From Idiomarina baltica OS145 (GTDB lineage: Bacteria > Pseudomonadota > Gammaproteobacteria > Enterobacterales > Alteromonadaceae): a DNA stretch of 64,000 nucleotides. The stretch is from contig NZ_AAMX01000001.1 in assembly GCF_000152885.1 (NCBI RefSeq), positions 62,001 to 126,000 of the forward strand, in the 5' to 3' direction. Numbering within the stretch: the stretch's first letter is position 1; each line of letters opens with the position of its first letter. This document shows, piece by piece, positions 62,631 through 64,000 of this stretch. Both the position numbers and the translations under genes were made by a program. The notes under the pieces are model-generated. The model was not told where the DNA came from, did not search any database, and saw nothing but the letters and a program-made list of their open reading frames with translations.

Positions 62631-64000
62631 CTTAGCGTGCCGTTAGCTTTGCTAGGTGCCTTGGATTCCAGCGACCTGAGTCGTTTTGTGACATAGTTAC
62701 CTTGGCCAAACTCTACGCCTAATTCACAGAGAATGTTCGCCAAAGATTCATTTTTCACCCCGGCTGCATAAAGTTCAATTTCTAACTCATCACACAGTGT
62801 GGCAACGTGACGCAACATTGCTCGAGCACGAGTACTCGTTTCAAGCCGCTGCACATAGTCTTGGTCGAGTTTAAGCTTAGAGAACGGGTAATTGTATAAA
62901 AATTGTAGTGGTCCGGCGCCCCGACCAAAGTGATCAATAACCAATTTGAAACCCGCCTGAGATAACCGTCGTAAACTCGCCACCGAGCGTTTATCGTTTT
63001 GGGTTAACGCTGTTTCTGAAAACTCTAAAACCAGCTGCGCTGGGTTGACCTTGTAGCGCTCGACGATATTGAGCAACTGCCGTATGTAACCGGATTTAAG
63101 CAAGTGCCGCACAGAGAGATTTAAATGAATACGTTCAGCTTCAACCTCCGTATTCAATAAGTGCTCGCAGCAACGCTTTAACAGATATTGGTCTAACTTA
63201 ACGATCAAACCTGTTTTTTCAGCGAGAGCGAGATAATCCGAAGTCTTTACCCGATTGTTTTCGATATTCCATCGCAGAAAAGCTTCTGATGCATGTTTGT
63301 GACGACCCGAAATATCTGCAATGGCTTCAAACTCAACGAAGAAATCTTGGTCGATTCGGGCATGACGCAACGCGCGCTCGCGTTTTACCGACTCAACCAA
63401 TGTACGGTGCATGGTATTATCGAACACCACATAACGACCACGACCCTGTGATTTAGCTTCGTACATTGCCGCATCTGCATCTCTCAGCAAACGTTCAACA
63501 GAATCCTGAGAGTCATCACAAATAGCAATGCCAATACTGGCGCCCGAATAATGTTCATGTCCGTTTAATATAAATGGAGCATTCAAACTCGAGATAATAC
63601 GTTTAGCGATTTCACGCGCATCATCGACCGAAGACATCGTATCGAGTAAAATAACAAATTCGTCGCCCCCAAGTCGGGCAACTAAATCATTCTCTCGAAC
63701 ACAAGTTTGAATGCGTTTACTCACATCGAGTAAGAATTCATCACCTGCCGAGTGTCCCAGCGTATCATTGATATTTTTGAAGCGATCTAGGTCTAAAAAT
63801 AAGACCGCAAAGAAGTGTTCTGGATGACGCCTCTGGTGAGCAAGCGCTTGTTGCAAACTCTCGGTAAATAAGGCGCGATTCGGTAACCCTGTTAAATTAT
63901 CGTGGTGCGCATCATGAAACAGTCGGGCTTCGATTTTTTTACGGCGCTCGATCTCGGAAACAAGTTCTTCCGTGCGTTCCTCAACTTTTTTCTCGAGGAA
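62627..64000 (-). CDS. GGDEF/degenerate-EAL protein, 5' part outside the window
   Basis: The minus-strand frame is open to the window end; the N-terminal sequence visible includes a coiled coil and LPNRALFTESL. The GGDEF domain is intact (RLGGDEF, I-site REND). The EAL domain is altered: SEAFLRW instead of EALxRW and DHFG instead of DDFG, so phosphodiesterase activity is unlikely. It probably synthesises or senses c-di-GMP. It overlaps the rep stop by 4 bp. Confidence 0.88.
   Translation of the reverse strand, partial: FLEKKVEERTEELVSEIERRKKIEARLFHDAHHDNLTGLPNRALFTESLQQALAHQRRHPEHFFAVLFLDLDRFKNINDTLGHSAGDEFLLDVSKRIQTCVRENDLVARLGGDEFVILLDTMSSVDDAREIAKRIISSLNAPFILNGHEHYSGASIGIAICDDSQDSVERLLRDADAAMYEAKSQGRGRYVVFDNTMHRTLVESVKRERALRHARIDQDFFVEFEAIADISGRHKHASEAFLRWNIENNRVKTSDYLALAEKTGLIVKLDQYLLKRCCEHLLNTEVEAERIHLNLSVRHLLKSGYIRQLLNIVERYKVNPAQLVLEFSETALTQNDKRSVASLRRLSQAGFKLVIDHFGRGAGPLQFLYNYPFSKLKLDQDYVQRLETSTRARAMLRHVATLCDELEIELYAAGVKNESLANILCELGVEFGQGNYVTKRLRSLESKAPSKANGTLS

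Noticed and set aside
1-64000. tRNA or rRNA genes
   Set aside because: No cloverleaf or rRNA signature was noticed by eye; a covariance-model search would be decisive.

Overview
The window is a gammaproteobacterial chromosome segment. Gene content and order (nfuA, comF, bioH, mutM; rpmB-rpmG-radC; coaBC-dut-slmA; gpsA-secB; gpmI-envC-yibQ-like; rpoH, ftsX-ftsE-ftsY, rsmD; comM-ubiK next to rep) and moderate GC suggest a marine Alteromonadales, probably Idiomarinaceae-like. This assignment is by recognition, not phylogeny.

Bases 1-26565 are ordinary host chromosome: a partial DUF4397 lipoprotein, Fe-S and DNA-repair genes, ribosomal L28/L33, coenzyme A and nucleotide enzymes, SecB export, cell division (EnvC, FtsEX, FtsY), heat-shock sigma factor, and amino-acid PLP enzymes including a reverse-transsulfuration pair and threonine aldolase. 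Two oddities stand out: mutM carries a one-base frameshift near 3990, and a perfect 15-bp hairpin spans the slmA stop codon.

Bases 26566-58565 are a complete 32.0-kb Tn7/Tn6022-like transposon inserted in comM. It has 24-bp inverted ends (TGTCARTTCGCATA...), a 5-bp target duplication AGCCA on both sides, internal TnsB-type end repeats, and a left-end transposition operon (TnsA-, TnsB-, TnsC-, TniQ-like and a zinc-ribbon protein) followed by a convergent gene with TnsE-like layout. Joining the flanks through one AGCCA restores comM exactly.

The cargo is mostly defence-like and regulatory. It includes a CsrA homologue, YegP, a WYL (BrxR/CapW-type) regulator with a strong upstream inverted repeat, a type II restriction-modification pair whose nuclease has NgoMIV catalytic and recognition residues (predicted GCCGGC), a HAD phosphatase and a membrane-tethered dUTPase-fold protein. 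A module bounded by diverged direct repeats contains a double-GHKL ATPase/kinase-like protein, a receiver-domain partner and a second cytosine-5 methyltransferase. A secreted HNH nuclease follows. The right third is layered with younger insertions: a composite-like ISAs1 unit with a 10-bp duplication carrying a HEPN gene, and an intact IS3-family element that splits an Xre/MbcA/ParS antitoxin with a 3-bp duplication. Small orphan cargo genes, a lipase and a RES-domain toxin-like gene complete the element.

Bases 58566-64000 return to host chromosome: the 5' part of comM, a ferredoxin-NADP reductase, ubiK, rep helicase and a GGDEF/degenerate-EAL protein that runs off the end. The best candidate for a poorly described system is the GHKL-receiver-methyltransferase module at 41.8-46.7 kb.
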